Below are positions 44,214 to 52,752 of a stretch of 64,000 bases of DNA, one piece after another (within the stretch, counting starts at the first letter, position 1; every line of letters starts with the position of its first letter). This DNA is from Salinispira pacifica (GTDB taxonomy: Bacteria > Spirochaetota > Spirochaetia > DSM-27196 > Salinispiraceae). A program made the translations under genes and the position numbers. Where the stretch lies: contig NC_023035.1 of assembly GCF_000507245.1 (NCBI RefSeq), positions 1,279,501 to 1,343,500 of the forward strand, written 5' to 3'. The notes under the pieces are model-generated. The model was not told the DNA's origin. It ran no database searches and saw only the letters and a program-made list of their open reading frames with translations.

Positions 44214-44738
44214 CTATTTTTTCTTGGCTTTCGGACTGAGAATCATACTCATGAAACGGCCTTCCATCTGGGGGGCGCGATCCAGGTTGTAGTTTTCTTC
44301 ACCCAAAAGCTCCAGTACTTTATGAAGTACATCCTTTCCTAAGTGTGTGTGGGCAAGCTCTCGTCCGCGGAATCGCACGGTAACCTTACATTTGTTGCCT
44401 TCCTGCAGAAATTCAAGCACGTGCTTGGATTTGAACTGCAGATCGTGGCCTTCAATTTTCGGCTGCATACGGATTTCTTTCAGTTTTACCTGAGTCTGGT
44501 TTTTCTTGGACTCGCGGTTTTTCTTATCCATCTCGTATTTGTACTTACCGTAGTCAATGAGCTTACATACCGGGGGTTTGGCGTTGGGCGCGACTTCGAC
44601 CAGGTCGAGATCACGTTCCCGGGCCATTTCCAGGGCCTTGTCTGTGGCTACTACACCCAGCTGTTCCCCGTCATCTGCGATGAGACGAACCTCTTTGATC
44701 CGGATTTGCTCGTTAATTCGATGGTTCTTTGCGGACAA
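44214..44738 (-). CDS. infC: translation initiation factor IF-3
   Basis: About 174 aa. Motifs: [32 protein letters not shown], and the C-terminal [13 protein letters not shown]-3 keeps the 30S subunit free and checks the start codon. I place the start at TTG 44738 because GGGAGG ends four bases upstream and the family begins near NHRIN; the frame extends to TTG 44786, inside the promoter -10. No ATG is available, in keeping with the rare start codons (AUU in E. coli) through which IF-3 controls its own synthesis. Confidence 0.95.
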   Translation of the reverse strand: MSAKNHRINEQIRIKEVRLIADDGEQLGVVATDKALEMARERDLDLVEVAPNAKPPVCKLIDYGKYKYEMDKKNRESKKNQTQVKLKEIRMQPKIEGHDLQFKSKHVLEFLQEGNKCKVTVRFRGRELAHTHLGKDVLHKVLELLGEENYNLDRAPQMEGRFMSMILSPKAKKK

Positions 44739-44784
44739 TATGCCTCCCTTGTTTAACCATGATGTTGGAATTTCACGGATTGTC

Positions 44785-44813
44785 AATGTAGCATTGTCTC
44801 ATAAAAAGGTCAA
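44785..44813 (-). promoter_or_regulatory. promoter of infC-rpmI-rplT
   Basis: Minus strand TTGACC (44813-44808), 17-base spacer, TACATT (44790-44785). Transcription should begin near 44778, giving a leader of about 40 bases to the TTG start. Confidence 0.7.
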
Positions 44814-44857
44814 ACCACCGGGCATGAATTCATCATATTCTCAGGGAGTGTAAGTAC

Positions 44858-45460
44858 TTATTTCTCTTCCAGAAGCATGCAGACCTGCGTGGCCAGGAGA
44901 TCCCGGCCAATATGCAGAGGTTTTCCCTGTTCATTCAGGCAAATTTCGTCTGCAATTCTCAGTCCCAGTTCACCGCAGAGCTGGCGAAAATCTTTGCGTG
45001 TGCAGAAATGGATGTTCGGGGTGTTATGCCAGCTGTAGGGAAGGTTTTTGTTCCTGGGCATAATTCCCCGGAACATCAGCTGACTCCGGTTTCGTAAATG
45101 GCCGAAATTCGGGAAATTCACAATGAGATGTCTTCCGACTCTGAGCATTTCTTTAAGGAGGAACACAGGATCCTGAAGCATCTGCAGGGTCTGGTTGAGG
45201 ATCACATAGTCATAGCTCTTGCTGGGGAAGTCCTTTAATCCCTCATCCAGGTTGCCCTGAAAAACGGATAATCCCTTCCGGATGCAGCCGAGAACCATAT
45301 CTTCCTCAATATCCACTCCTCTTCCTTTACATTGACGCTCCTGCTGAAGCATGAGCAGCAGTTCGCCGCTGCCGCAGCCCAGATCAAGAACCCTGCTGCC
45401 AGGGCGAACCAGTTTGGCAATTTCTTCATAGCTGAACCGTGTGGGATCATTATTTTGCAT
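44858..45460 (-). CDS. metW: MetW, methionine-synthesis-associated methyltransferase-like protein
   Basis: 200 aa. The SAM-binding motif VLDLGCGSGELLLML and the MetW signatures (YDYVILNQTLQML, NFPNFGHLRNR, HNTPNIHFCT) are clear. MetW acts with MetX in acylated-homoserine formation in several bacteria. The ATG overlaps the metX stop (TGATG). Confidence 0.93.
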   Translation of the reverse strand: MQNNDPTRFSYEEIAKLVRPGSRVLDLGCGSGELLLMLQQERQCKGRGVDIEEDMVLGCIRKGLSVFQGNLDEGLKDFPSKSYDYVILNQTLQMLQDPVFLLKEMLRVGRHLIVNFPNFGHLRNRSQLMFRGIMPRNKNLPYSWHNTPNIHFCTRKDFRQLCGELGLRIADEICLNEQGKPLHIGRDLLATQVCMLLEEK

Positions 45461-46611
45461 CAGCGCCGCCCCTCCATGGCAGATTTCAGAAAGGATGAAA
45501 CAATGATTTCCTGCCGTCCGGTTTCCAGAAGAAAGGCATCATGACCATAGGGACTGTCAAGCTCGGTGTACGACACATCCTTTCCTCTCCGCATCATGGC
45601 GTAGACCAGTTCCTTGGACTGGTAGCTGGGGAACAGCCAGTCGCTTGAGTAGGAAATTACCAGGAAAGATGCAGTGGAGCGGTCGATGGTACTGTCCATA
45701 GTGCCGTATCGGCTGGAGAAGTCGTAATAATCCATGGCTTTGCTCAGGTAGATATATGAGTTGGCGTCAAAGCGCTCAACAAACTGATCCCCCTGGTACT
45801 CAAGGTAGCTTTCCACCTGGAACTGGTCGGAAAAATCAAAGTTGAAATCATCCCGTGTCTGAAGGCGTCTTCCGAATTTCACCCGCATGGATTCTTCAGA
45901 TAAATAAGTGATATGCCCCACCATTCTGGCAATGGACAATCCCTGGCGGGGGATCTGATCCTTTCCGTAGTATTGCCCTCCGTTCCAATGTGGATCGGAC
46001 ATGATTGCGTTGCGTCCGACGGCGTTGAATGCAATACCCTGGGCGCTGAGCCGGCCCGTGGATGCGATGACGATGGCGGTTCTCAGACGCTCCGGATAGC
46101 GGATGCTCCATTCCAGAACCTGCATCCCTCCCATGGAACCCCCTGCGATGGCAAGCAGCTGATCAATGCCCAGATGATCAATCAGTATTCTCTGGGTTTC
46201 CACCATGTCCTGGATGGTAATTACCGGAAAATCCAGGGCGTAGGGCTCCCCGCTGGCAGGATTAATAGATCCCGGACCGCTGGTGCCGGTGCAGCCCCCC
46301 AGCGTGTTGGAGCAGATAATAAAGTAACGGTCCGTGTCAAAAGCTTTTCCGGGGCCGATCATGGAATCCCACCATCCCGGTTTGCGGTCATCACTGCTAT
46401 GGTAGCCCGCAGCATGGGCGTCGCCGGAAAATGCATGCACAATGAGCACTGCATTGGACTTATCGGCATTCAGTGTTCCATAACATTCATACCTGATGTT
46501 CAAGGGGCCGAATGCCACGCCGCTTTCAAGAGTCAGTGCATTTTTGTCATCAATATAGAGATCATGCTGCCTCACCAGTCCGATGCCTGGCAGCTCTGCT
46601 CCTTCTGTCAT
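45460..46611 (-). CDS. metX: homoserine O-acetyltransferase (or succinyl-) MetX
   Basis: 383 aa from ATG 46611 (AGGAG five bases upstream). An alpha/beta-hydrolase: nucleophile elbow GGSMGGMQ, acid and base near SDWLFPS and SPYGHDAF. It acylates homoserine as the first step towards methionine. Specificity for acetyl or succinyl cannot be told by eye. Translationally coupled to metW. Confidence 0.94.
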   Translation of the reverse strand: MTEGAELPGIGLVRQHDLYIDDKNALTLESGVAFGPLNIRYECYGTLNADKSNAVLIVHAFSGDAHAAGYHSSDDRKPGWWDSMIGPGKAFDTDRYFIICSNTLGGCTGTSGPGSINPASGEPYALDFPVITIQDMVETQRILIDHLGIDQLLAIAGGSMGGMQVLEWSIRYPERLRTAIVIASTGRLSAQGIAFNAVGRNAIMSDPHWNGGQYYGKDQIPRQGLSIARMVGHITYLSEESMRVKFGRRLQTRDDFNFDFSDQFQVESYLEYQGDQFVERFDANSYIYLSKAMDYYDFSSRYGTMDSTIDRSTASFLVISYSSDWLFPSYQSKELVYAMMRRGKDVSYTELDSPYGHDAFLLETGRQEIIVSSFLKSAMEGRR

Positions 46612-46704
46612 CACTTCTCCTTGGGGTGTCACATACTTGCACCCTCAAAGTGCCGCTGTCAATACTTGCTCTGAAACATGCTGTTGTGGTAGGTTCTTTT
46701 CACT

Positions 46705-47406
46705 ATGCAGCTGTTTATATTGTTTTCCATGCCCCTGTATCTGGGTCAGCTCATCCATTGGCACAGGGATGATATTCAGGATCTCTCACAAATCCGGTCG
46801 TCGGCAATACGCGGGGTGGTGTATGGTGCCCTCAGTGCAGCTGTATTCTTCACGCTGTATATGCTGGTGACTCTTTCGATCAGACCCTTACCCCTCTACG
46901 TGTATAACTCAACCCTCTATTTTCTGGTTCCTGTCCTTTTCCTCATTATCATGGGGCGGGGCCAGCTGAAGAAAAACGGAGTTGACGGGAATGCTGCCTC
47001 TCTGCTGATTCGTGTTCAGTTTACCGGGTTTTTCCTGTTTTTCAATGCAGGGCTGTATTTCATTCACTCGGGAAATTACGGCCAGTTTGTGATTCTTGTT
47101 CTGCCTCTGCTGTATCTTTTTCTCATTCCTGTTCTGGCACGAATCATGATCAGATCCCGTCGTTTTGAAAAACACTGGAATTTCATTATGTATGTAAGCT
47201 TCTTTCTTATACTTATCGCTGCTCCCATAACTGCAGTGCTGTTTTCTTTCCTGATGTATTTCTGGGGATGGACGGCGTTGCTGATAATCCTGTTTTTCCT
47301 GATTCTGTCCGACAGATTTTTCAGCCGGCTGGAACACGACATTCAATACCGCCTGGAGCTGGAGGGGAAAATGAAACCTCTGGTGCGGCTTTTTTCCGGA
47401 CGATGA
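46705..47406 (+). CDS. multi-span membrane protein, unknown
   Basis: 233 aa with about six hydrophobic segments (ALSAAVFFTLYMLVTLSI, LYFLVPVLFLIIM, FVILVLPLLYLFLIPVL, WNFIMYVSFFLILIAAPI, LFSFLMYFWGWTALLIILFFLI). No motif that names a family. Four bases separate it from the next gene, so the two form a pair divergent from metX. Confidence 0.75.
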   Translation: MQLFILFSMPLYLGQLIHWHRDDIQDLSQIRSSAIRGVVYGALSAAVFFTLYMLVTLSIRPLPLYVYNSTLYFLVPVLFLIIMGRGQLKKNGVDGNAASLLIRVQFTGFFLFFNAGLYFIHSGNYGQFVILVLPLLYLFLIPVLARIMIRSRRFEKHWNFIMYVSFFLILIAAPITAVLFSFLMYFWGWTALLIILFFLILSDRFFSRLEHDIQYRLELEGKMKPLVRLFSGR

Positions 47407-47410
47407 CGGC

Positions 47411-48412
47411 ATGCTGAGGCAGGGGCGGAATAGTTCACCGGGAACATCCCATGCGGTTTTGATCATATTAGCGCTGATCCATCTTCTTTTTGCATCCTGC
47501 AGTCCGGAGTCTGAAATCCTGCTGATACTGGATCCTCCCCTTGAACGTCAAATGACGTATGAGCTTCAACAGCAGCAGGATCAGGGAATATCTCCCTTCG
47601 AGGGTACCCGGGCCGACCCGGCATCTCTGCAAAAGGCGCTAGCGGCATTCTACCGTCAAAACGGATATGTTCTGGAAGTCATCACCATATCTCCTGAGGA
47701 TGCTGAAGAAGGATCGCTTGAACTCGGCTTTTCTCAGCTGGAATCTCTTGCATCCCGTCCGCTGGATGAATACGAGGCGTTGATTGTGGCGCCGTGGCAG
47801 CGGAGGCTCGGGGAAGAAATATCCAGGATGGATGTTCACCCCCGGCGTATCTATCTTCTTGGACAAATATCGCCTGAGTATTCCCGGATGACCGGCTTTT
47901 ATGTAGTGCCGGATTTCGGAGATCCTGGTCTGCTTAATCATATTCGGCAGAGGAGAGGGGAGAGTGTCCTGTTTTACAATCCCGGCTATATAGAATCTTC
48001 CATGGAAGCAGTGGAACGTTTCTCCTCCGGCACAGCGGAAGCCGAAGGGAGTTCTCCTGATGCACCGGCCCTGCTGCAGGCGCTCAGGGCTGAGGTTTCT
48101 CCCTCGGACATATTCAGCACAGCGGAGCTTACAGCGACGGATCTGGAGAACCGGCTGAAAGATGCAGCCGGGGAGGAGGATCAGCCAGAAACCCTGTATC
48201 TGCTTTTATCTCCCGGAGAACTGGACTCGGTGAAGATTCCCATGAAAAGCTTCGGAGAAGTGATCGCTCCTCTGTATCAGCCTGATATCACAATCCGGGG
48301 AGGCTTCCCGTTCAGTTTTCTGCAGATGGCAAGCCGGATACCTTCCCATCTTGAGGCCGGAGATGGGGTAAATATCTTTATTTCTGTGCCCTTTTTCACC
48401 TATAATAAGTAA
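47411..48412 (+). CDS. putative lipoprotein, substrate-binding-like
   Basis: 333 aa. A signal segment (AVLIILALIHLLFASC, about 15-30) ends in a lipobox-like LFASC. The body alternates helices and strands in the way of type I periplasmic binding proteins (YEALIVAPWQRRL, RRIYLLGQI, GFYVVPDFGDPGLLNHI, GESVLFYNPGYIESS) and resembles the BMP/LacI fold loosely. The function is unknown. Confidence 0.68.
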   Translation: MLRQGRNSSPGTSHAVLIILALIHLLFASCSPESEILLILDPPLERQMTYELQQQQDQGISPFEGTRADPASLQKALAAFYRQNGYVLEVITISPEDAEEGSLELGFSQLESLASRPLDEYEALIVAPWQRRLGEEISRMDVHPRRIYLLGQISPEYSRMTGFYVVPDFGDPGLLNHIRQRRGESVLFYNPGYIESSMEAVERFSSGTAEAEGSSPDAPALLQALRAEVSPSDIFSTAELTATDLENRLKDAAGEEDQPETLYLLLSPGELDSVKIPMKSFGEVIAPLYQPDITIRGGFPFSFLQMASRIPSHLEAGDGVNIFISVPFFTYNK

Positions 48413-48490
48413 TAAAGAAATTCAGCCGATACTTGCTATTGCATTTGTCGTTAAAAAGATTAATATAGAAAAGGGTGACTGTAATCCTGT

Positions 48491-48519
48491 TTGACAGGGG
48501 ACTTCTGACCACCTATAAT
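48491..48519 (+). promoter_or_regulatory. perfect sigma-70 consensus promoter of flaA1-flaA2
   Basis: TTGACA (48491-48496), 17 bases, TATAAT (48514-48519): both hexamers and the spacing are exact consensus. Predicted start near 48526. It indicates strong, FliA-independent expression of the FlaA pair. Confidence 0.85.
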
Positions 48520-48568
48520 TTCGACGTAGACTAAGAGGGTTTACGATTAGCATTCAAAGGAGTGGAGA

Positions 48569-49351
48569 ATGAGACGAGGCAGCGTGCTTACATTATGCCT
48601 GATGGCTCTGATATTTCTACTTGCTTCAAACCTTTTCGCACAAAATGATACAGAGAATCTCCAGTCTCGTATAATTGAGCGATTTGATGATCCCGCAGGT
48701 ACGGATCTTTACGGTACCCGCCAGAACTTCCGTTGGATTGTCAGGGGGAGCAAGTTTATCAGTGAAGGATTTCCCCAGTTTGCATGGGTGGAAACCTATC
48801 CTGAGGCTCTATACAACCGAAACAATCCCATCCCTCCGGGAGTGACTCCCAGAGCCCTGGGTGCTCAGGCTGCATTTGACAGACAGGGGTATAACTACCT
48901 TGAGTTTATTCCGGTTGAAGATGAAGACGGCGAAGATGGACCTGTTCCCACCGGTATTGAGATACCCGGAATTGTGAAAAACCTGGACTTCTGGGTCTGG
49001 GGATCCAATTACAATTTCTACATGGAAATTCATCTTCAGGACTACCGGGGTATCAGTCATGTGCTCAGAGTTGATGATATCAATTACCGGGGATGGCAGA
49101 ATCTCAGGGTTAACATTCCCACATCAATACCTCAGAATGTTACCTATGTACCCCAGCGCAAGGGTCTTGAACTCGTGAAGATCGTGCTCTGGACAACACC
49201 AGATGAGAATGTCAGCGGCTTCTATGTGTATCTTGACCAGATTAAAGTGTTCACCGATGTATTCCAGCAGCCCTTCGACGGGGAAATCCTCTCGGATCCC
49301 GAAGAAGTTGACCAGTTGTGGAATCAGGGAACTCAGGGAGGAGCCAACTAA
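48569..49351 (+). CDS. flaA: flagellar filament outer-layer (sheath) protein FlaA, first copy
   Basis: 260 aa, SD AAAGGAG. A cleavable signal peptide (LTLCLMALIFLLASNLFAQ) exports it by Sec, unlike FlaB. The mature part has the FlaA pattern (RIIERFDDP, GIVKNLDFWVWGSNYNFYMEIHLQDYRG, GWQNLRVNIP, YVYLDQIKVFTDVF). FlaA coats the FlaB core of the periplasmic flagellum. Its stop overlaps the ATG of the second copy. Confidence 0.93.
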   Translation: MRRGSVLTLCLMALIFLLASNLFAQNDTENLQSRIIERFDDPAGTDLYGTRQNFRWIVRGSKFISEGFPQFAWVETYPEALYNRNNPIPPGVTPRALGAQAAFDRQGYNYLEFIPVEDEDGEDGPVPTGIEIPGIVKNLDFWVWGSNYNFYMEIHLQDYRGISHVLRVDDINYRGWQNLRVNIPTSIPQNVTYVPQRKGLELVKIVLWTTPDENVSGFYVYLDQIKVFTDVFQQPFDGEILSDPEEVDQLWNQGTQGGAN

Positions 49352-50052
49352 TGAAGAAACTCATACTGATTTCCATAATGTTTTTACTGGCCGCTGTTGC
49401 GGTATCTGCCCAGGCCACCGAGGCAGACCCCACACAAATTGGTGTGGACACCGCCCAACAGGCACTTCAGGAAGTTTCCATATCCAAGTTTGAAGATCCC
49501 GGCTTCTGGTCCGTACATATCCCTCTGGATGACGGGGTGGTGGCTCATCGCCGTTTTGAAGGCGGACCGCTGGAAAAGGAACCCATCGAGGCTGAAGAAA
49601 GCGCAAATATTGAAGAACCGGACGAGTATGTTCTGGGTGTACGGGTGGATTATTTCCGAAGAGGAAACACCACCATTTCAATAGCGCCCGTTCGTCCGAT
49701 TCAGGTTCCCGGAATTACAAAGACCATATCAATGTGGGTTGTAGGCCGGAATTTCAATCACGTTCTCAATGTGGTTGTGGAAGACTTCTTCGGCCGCAGG
49801 TCTACCCTGCCCATGGGTACCTTGAACTTTTCCGGATGGAAGCGTCTTACTGTTGCGGTTCCACCTACAGTGGCACAGAAAAACGCCCACTATAATAACC
49901 AGCAGGGATTGAAGATCGTAGGATTTACTATCGAGCCTGCAATGCTTGAAGCTTACGGTACATATTATGTGTACTTCGATGATCTTCGGGTGTGGACAGA
50001 CCTCTTCAGTGAAGATAATCGGGATCCCGATGATATGGTGGATGGCTGGTAA
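49351..50052 (+). CDS. flaA: flagellar filament outer-layer (sheath) protein FlaA, second copy
   Basis: 233 aa from ATG 49351 (TAATG overlap with flaA1; GGAGG upstream). Signal peptide KKLILISIMFLLAAVAVSAQ. The mature protein keeps the FlaA blocks (ISKFEDPGFW, GITKTISMWVVGRNFNHVLNVVVEDFFG, GWKRLTVAVP, YVYFDDLRVWTDLF). It diverges strongly from flaA1, as FlaA paralogues commonly do. Translational coupling should keep the two near equal in amount. Confidence 0.93.
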   Translation: MKKLILISIMFLLAAVAVSAQATEADPTQIGVDTAQQALQEVSISKFEDPGFWSVHIPLDDGVVAHRRFEGGPLEKEPIEAEESANIEEPDEYVLGVRVDYFRRGNTTISIAPVRPIQVPGITKTISMWVVGRNFNHVLNVVVEDFFGRRSTLPMGTLNFSGWKRLTVAVPPTVAQKNAHYNNQQGLKIVGFTIEPAMLEAYGTYYVYFDDLRVWTDLFSEDNRDPDDMVDGW

Positions 50053-50120
50053 ACCATTCTACCGCTATTCAGTACTGAGCAGTCAGACTGAAAGCAATTA
50101 TCTTGTGTAAAAACCAAAAA

Positions 50121-50153
50121 CCGCCTGGGCTGAAACTCAGGCGGCTTTTTTTT
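50121..50153 (+). terminator. terminator of flaA1-flaA2
   Basis: CCGCCTG (50121-50127) pairs with CAGGCGG (50138-50144) followed by U8 (50146-50153). Confidence 0.92.
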
Positions 50154-50272
50154 GATCCCGGAACAAAGTTGATTTGACGGGCAGTATCTCCACCTCCCGG
50201 CAACCGCCGCCGGAAAGAAAATGCATCACTGCGTTGCGTACTTCGAAAGTCGATAGTACAATCATATTCATC

Positions 50273-51454
50273 ATGAAAGCCACAGAGAATTTGCTCAGAC
50301 GATCTGATTTTTTCTCAATCCTCAGTGACGAGGATCTGCAGAAAATCGCTCCGCATTTCGAAAGCGTAGAATACTCCAAAGATACGGTGATTTTGAAAGA
50401 GAACACCGTGGCGGATCGGCTGTTCGTAATTCAGGCCGGTTCTGTTGAGATCTGGAAAAATTACGGCACCGATAAGGCCGCCCGTCTGGCGATACAGACT
50501 ACGGGTCACATATTCGGTGAGATGGCGCTGATTGATGATGAACCCAGAAGCGCCACCGTCCTTGCTGCAGAAGACAGCAGTTTTCTCTACATGCATAAAC
50601 AGACATTTATCGACCTCAGCGAAGAGTACCCGTCAATCATGCTGGCGGTGCTCCGGGCTCTCAGTCGAATGATCAGAACCAGCAATGACAGTTTTATAAA
50701 GAGCCTGAGCAGGCAGAATACCGAGCTTCAGCATGCCCTGGATGATCTTCGTACCACCCAGAAAGAGCTTATCCGCTCAGAGCGCTTCTCAAACCTTGGT
50801 AAGTTATCCAGTTTGATCATTCACGACCTGAGAAATCCCCTTTCTGTAATTAAAGGCTACGGTGAAATGCTTCAGGTGCTGAACGATCAGCCGGAACAGG
50901 TTCAGGATTATTCCCGAAAAATTGTACAGGAAGCGGAACGATTAAATCAGTTTGCCGAAGAACTGCTGGATTACAGCAGAGGGGAACTCAGGCTTCGCTG
51001 GGTGTTCACCTCCCTGCCGATGATTTTTCAGAAGGTACAGCAGTATCTGGAAAAAAGTCTCCAGAACAAGAATATAGAATTCTCCATCAGCCATGAAGGC
51101 AATGAACCCTTCTATGTGGATGAAGGACGGCTGATCAGAGCCATTGTAAACCTGTGCGACAATGCCCGGAAAGCCATGCCCCGGGGCGGTACACTGTCCA
51201 TCCACGGTCAGGTGGATGAAGAGAATATCAGTATCAGCATTGAGGATAATGGACTGGGAATGGATAAGGATGTATTGGCTCACATCTTCGAACCCTTTTA
51301 TTCCTCCTCACAGGGCGGAGGAACAGGTCTGGGGATGGTGAGCGTCAAAACAATTATTGAGGCCCACAGAGGCGTCGTACAGATCAACAGCCGGGTGAAT
51401 AAAGGGACTACTGTGAGCCTGGTTATCCCCCGTACCCAGGTACTGCCCGAGTGA
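50273..51454 (+). CDS. cNMP-binding-domain sensor histidine kinase
   Basis: 393 aa from ATG 50273 (a longer frame reaches 50174 with no ribosome-binding site). Residues 10-130 form a cyclic-nucleotide-binding-like domain (GEMALIDDEPRSATVLAAEDS). A coiled coil follows, then HisKA with phospho-accepting His in LIIHDLRNPLSVIKGY and an HATPase domain (NLCDNARKAMP N box, DNGLGMD G1, GGGTGLGMVSV G2). No membrane segment, so a cytoplasmic sensor. No response regulator is adjacent. The ATG has no Shine-Dalgarno; TACAAT lies 11-16 bases upstream. Confidence 0.88.
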   Translation: MKATENLLRRSDFFSILSDEDLQKIAPHFESVEYSKDTVILKENTVADRLFVIQAGSVEIWKNYGTDKAARLAIQTTGHIFGEMALIDDEPRSATVLAAEDSSFLYMHKQTFIDLSEEYPSIMLAVLRALSRMIRTSNDSFIKSLSRQNTELQHALDDLRTTQKELIRSERFSNLGKLSSLIIHDLRNPLSVIKGYGEMLQVLNDQPEQVQDYSRKIVQEAERLNQFAEELLDYSRGELRLRWVFTSLPMIFQKVQQYLEKSLQNKNIEFSISHEGNEPFYVDEGRLIRAIVNLCDNARKAMPRGGTLSIHGQVDEENISISIEDNGLGMDKDVLAHIFEPFYSSSQGGGTGLGMVSVKTIIEAHRGVVQINSRVNKGTTVSLVIPRTQVLPE

Positions 51455-52208
51455 AATTTTCCCTCACCTGATCACACAGCTGTGCTACAGGCACTCCTCT
51501 CAACCGTGAAAAGAACTCATACACATGCTGAACATTCGCCGGCCGGTTGGGTTTCCCGCGATGGGGCACCGGAGTCAGAAAGGGCGAATCAGTTTCAAAT
51601 AAAACCCGATCCAACGGTACCATGGAGGCTGCCTCCTGGATTTCCTTGGCCTTTTTAAAGGTAAGATTCCCCGCAAAGCTGATATACATGCCCAAATCGA
51701 GAAATTTCTTCATTGTGTGCTGATCTGAAGAAAAGCAATGCATAATTCCTTCTGTTGGACGGGACTTCAAAACTCTGAGAATGGCATCGTCTGCTTCCCT
51801 GTTGTGAATTACCACCGGCAGTTCTGCCTTCCCTGCCAGCTCCAGTTGGGCATGGAAAAGCTCCGCTTGCATTTCTTCCGATCCATAATCCCAGTGAAAA
51901 TCCATGCCGATTTCCCCAAGGGCCCAAAGCAGGGGATCATTTTTCCTGCTGTGAAGCTCCTCCTCCAGGCGCTTGAGAAGAACAGATCGATCTGGATCCG
52001 TTGAAAAGCTGGGGTACAATCCGATGCTGTATCCGAACCCCGGCTGCTCCGCGCAGTAATTCCGCCTCCGGTCGATCTGCTCAAGATCCACTGCAATATC
52101 CATTCCGCCCCGTAGACCCGAATCAAAAGCATCTGGCACCACGGTGGAAGGATCAAAACCCCGGTTCTCAGACTGTAGAATATGAAAATGGCTGTCTATA
52201 AAATGCAA
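51423..52208 (-). CDS. tatD: TatD-family metal-dependent DNase
   Basis: About 261 aa with a TTG start at 52208, chosen because AAGGGG lies nine bases upstream and the family begins IDSHFH; the frame opens at GTG 52241. Motifs: FIDSHFHI metal site, GEIGMDFHWD, VVIHNREAD, MHCFSSD and FETDSPFL. TatD enzymes act as 3'-5' DNases in DNA repair and quality control. The last 32 bases overlap the convergent histidine kinase gene. Confidence 0.9.
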   Translation of the reverse strand: MHFIDSHFHILQSENRGFDPSTVVPDAFDSGLRGGMDIAVDLEQIDRRRNYCAEQPGFGYSIGLYPSFSTDPDRSVLLKRLEEELHSRKNDPLLWALGEIGMDFHWDYGSEEMQAELFHAQLELAGKAELPVVIHNREADDAILRVLKSRPTEGIMHCFSSDQHTMKKFLDLGMYISFAGNLTFKKAKEIQEAASMVPLDRVLFETDSPFLTPVPHRGKPNRPANVQHVYEFFSRLRGVPVAQLCDQVRENFTRAVPGYGG

Positions 52209-52262
52209 TAATGTACGCCCCTTTGTGCCTGTTTCCTGCACAGGCGCCAGTATATCAAATGC

Positions 52263-52292
52263 TTGACCACTTATGAAATGCTATAGTACTAT
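52263..52292 (+). promoter_or_regulatory. promoter of tRNA-Leu and the downstream repeat RNA
   Basis: TTGACC (52263-52268), 18-base spacer, TACTAT (52287-52292). The expected start is a few bases before the tRNA 5' end at 52305. No other promoter is evident before the terminator at 52787. Confidence 0.65.
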
Positions 52293-52304
52293 CTGCCAGA
52301 TCTC

Positions 52305-52391
52305 GCCGGAGTGGTGGAATTGGTAGACACAGGGGACTTAAAATCCCCCGGCTATAACATAGCTGTACGGGTTCAAGTCCCGTCTCCGGTA
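52305..52391 (+). tRNA. tRNA-Leu (UAA anticodon)
   Basis: 87 bases with long variable arm (class II). Acceptor GCCGGAG pairs with CTCCGGT (one G-U), anticodon stem GGGGA/TCCCC around CTTAAAA with anticodon TAA at 52339-52341, T arm GGGTTCAAGTCCC. The CCA end is not encoded. Confidence 0.97.
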
Positions 52392-52752
52392 TATAAGAAG
52401 GCTGAGCAACGAAGTTGTTCAGCCTTCTTATAATTTAAAGGGGACTTGAACCGGAAGAGCGGCCCGACCGGAAAGGGAGGGAAAATCGTCAGGAAGACGA
52501 TTTAGCGATGGAGGCGGCTGAGAAGGAGGCCACAGGAAGTGGCCGACTGAGGAGAAGTCCCGTCTCCGGTATAAAAGAAGGCTGAGCAACGAAGTTGTTC
52601 AGCCTTCTTATAATTTAAAGGGGACTTGAACCGGAAGAGCGGCCCGACCGGAAAGGGAGGGAAAATCGTCAGGAAGACGATTTAGCGATGGAGGCGGCTG
52701 AGAAGGAGGCCACAGGAAGTGGCCGACTGAGGAGAAGTCCCGTCTCCGGTAT
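52375..52752 (+). repeat. two tandem 180-bp repeats built on the tRNA-Leu 3' end
   Basis: Positions 52381-52560 and 52561-52740 are the same 180 bases with a single difference (T at 52394, A at 52574). An 18-base block, AAGTCCCGTCTCCGGTAT, that is the tRNA 3' end plus one base recurs at 52375, 52555 and 52735. Each unit contains a 16-bp near-perfect hairpin (AAGAAGGCTGAGCAAC arm) and two smaller hairpins with AGGAA loops. Confidence 0.95.

Noticed and set aside
46612-46704. A possible SAM riboswitch before metX
   Set aside because: No SAM-I or SAM-II like conserved blocks or terminator switch are visible in the 90-base gap.
52375-52752. Reading the 180-bp tandem units as a CRISPR array
   Set aside because: The units are identical throughout, with no short repeat alternating with variable spacers, and no cas gene is in the window.
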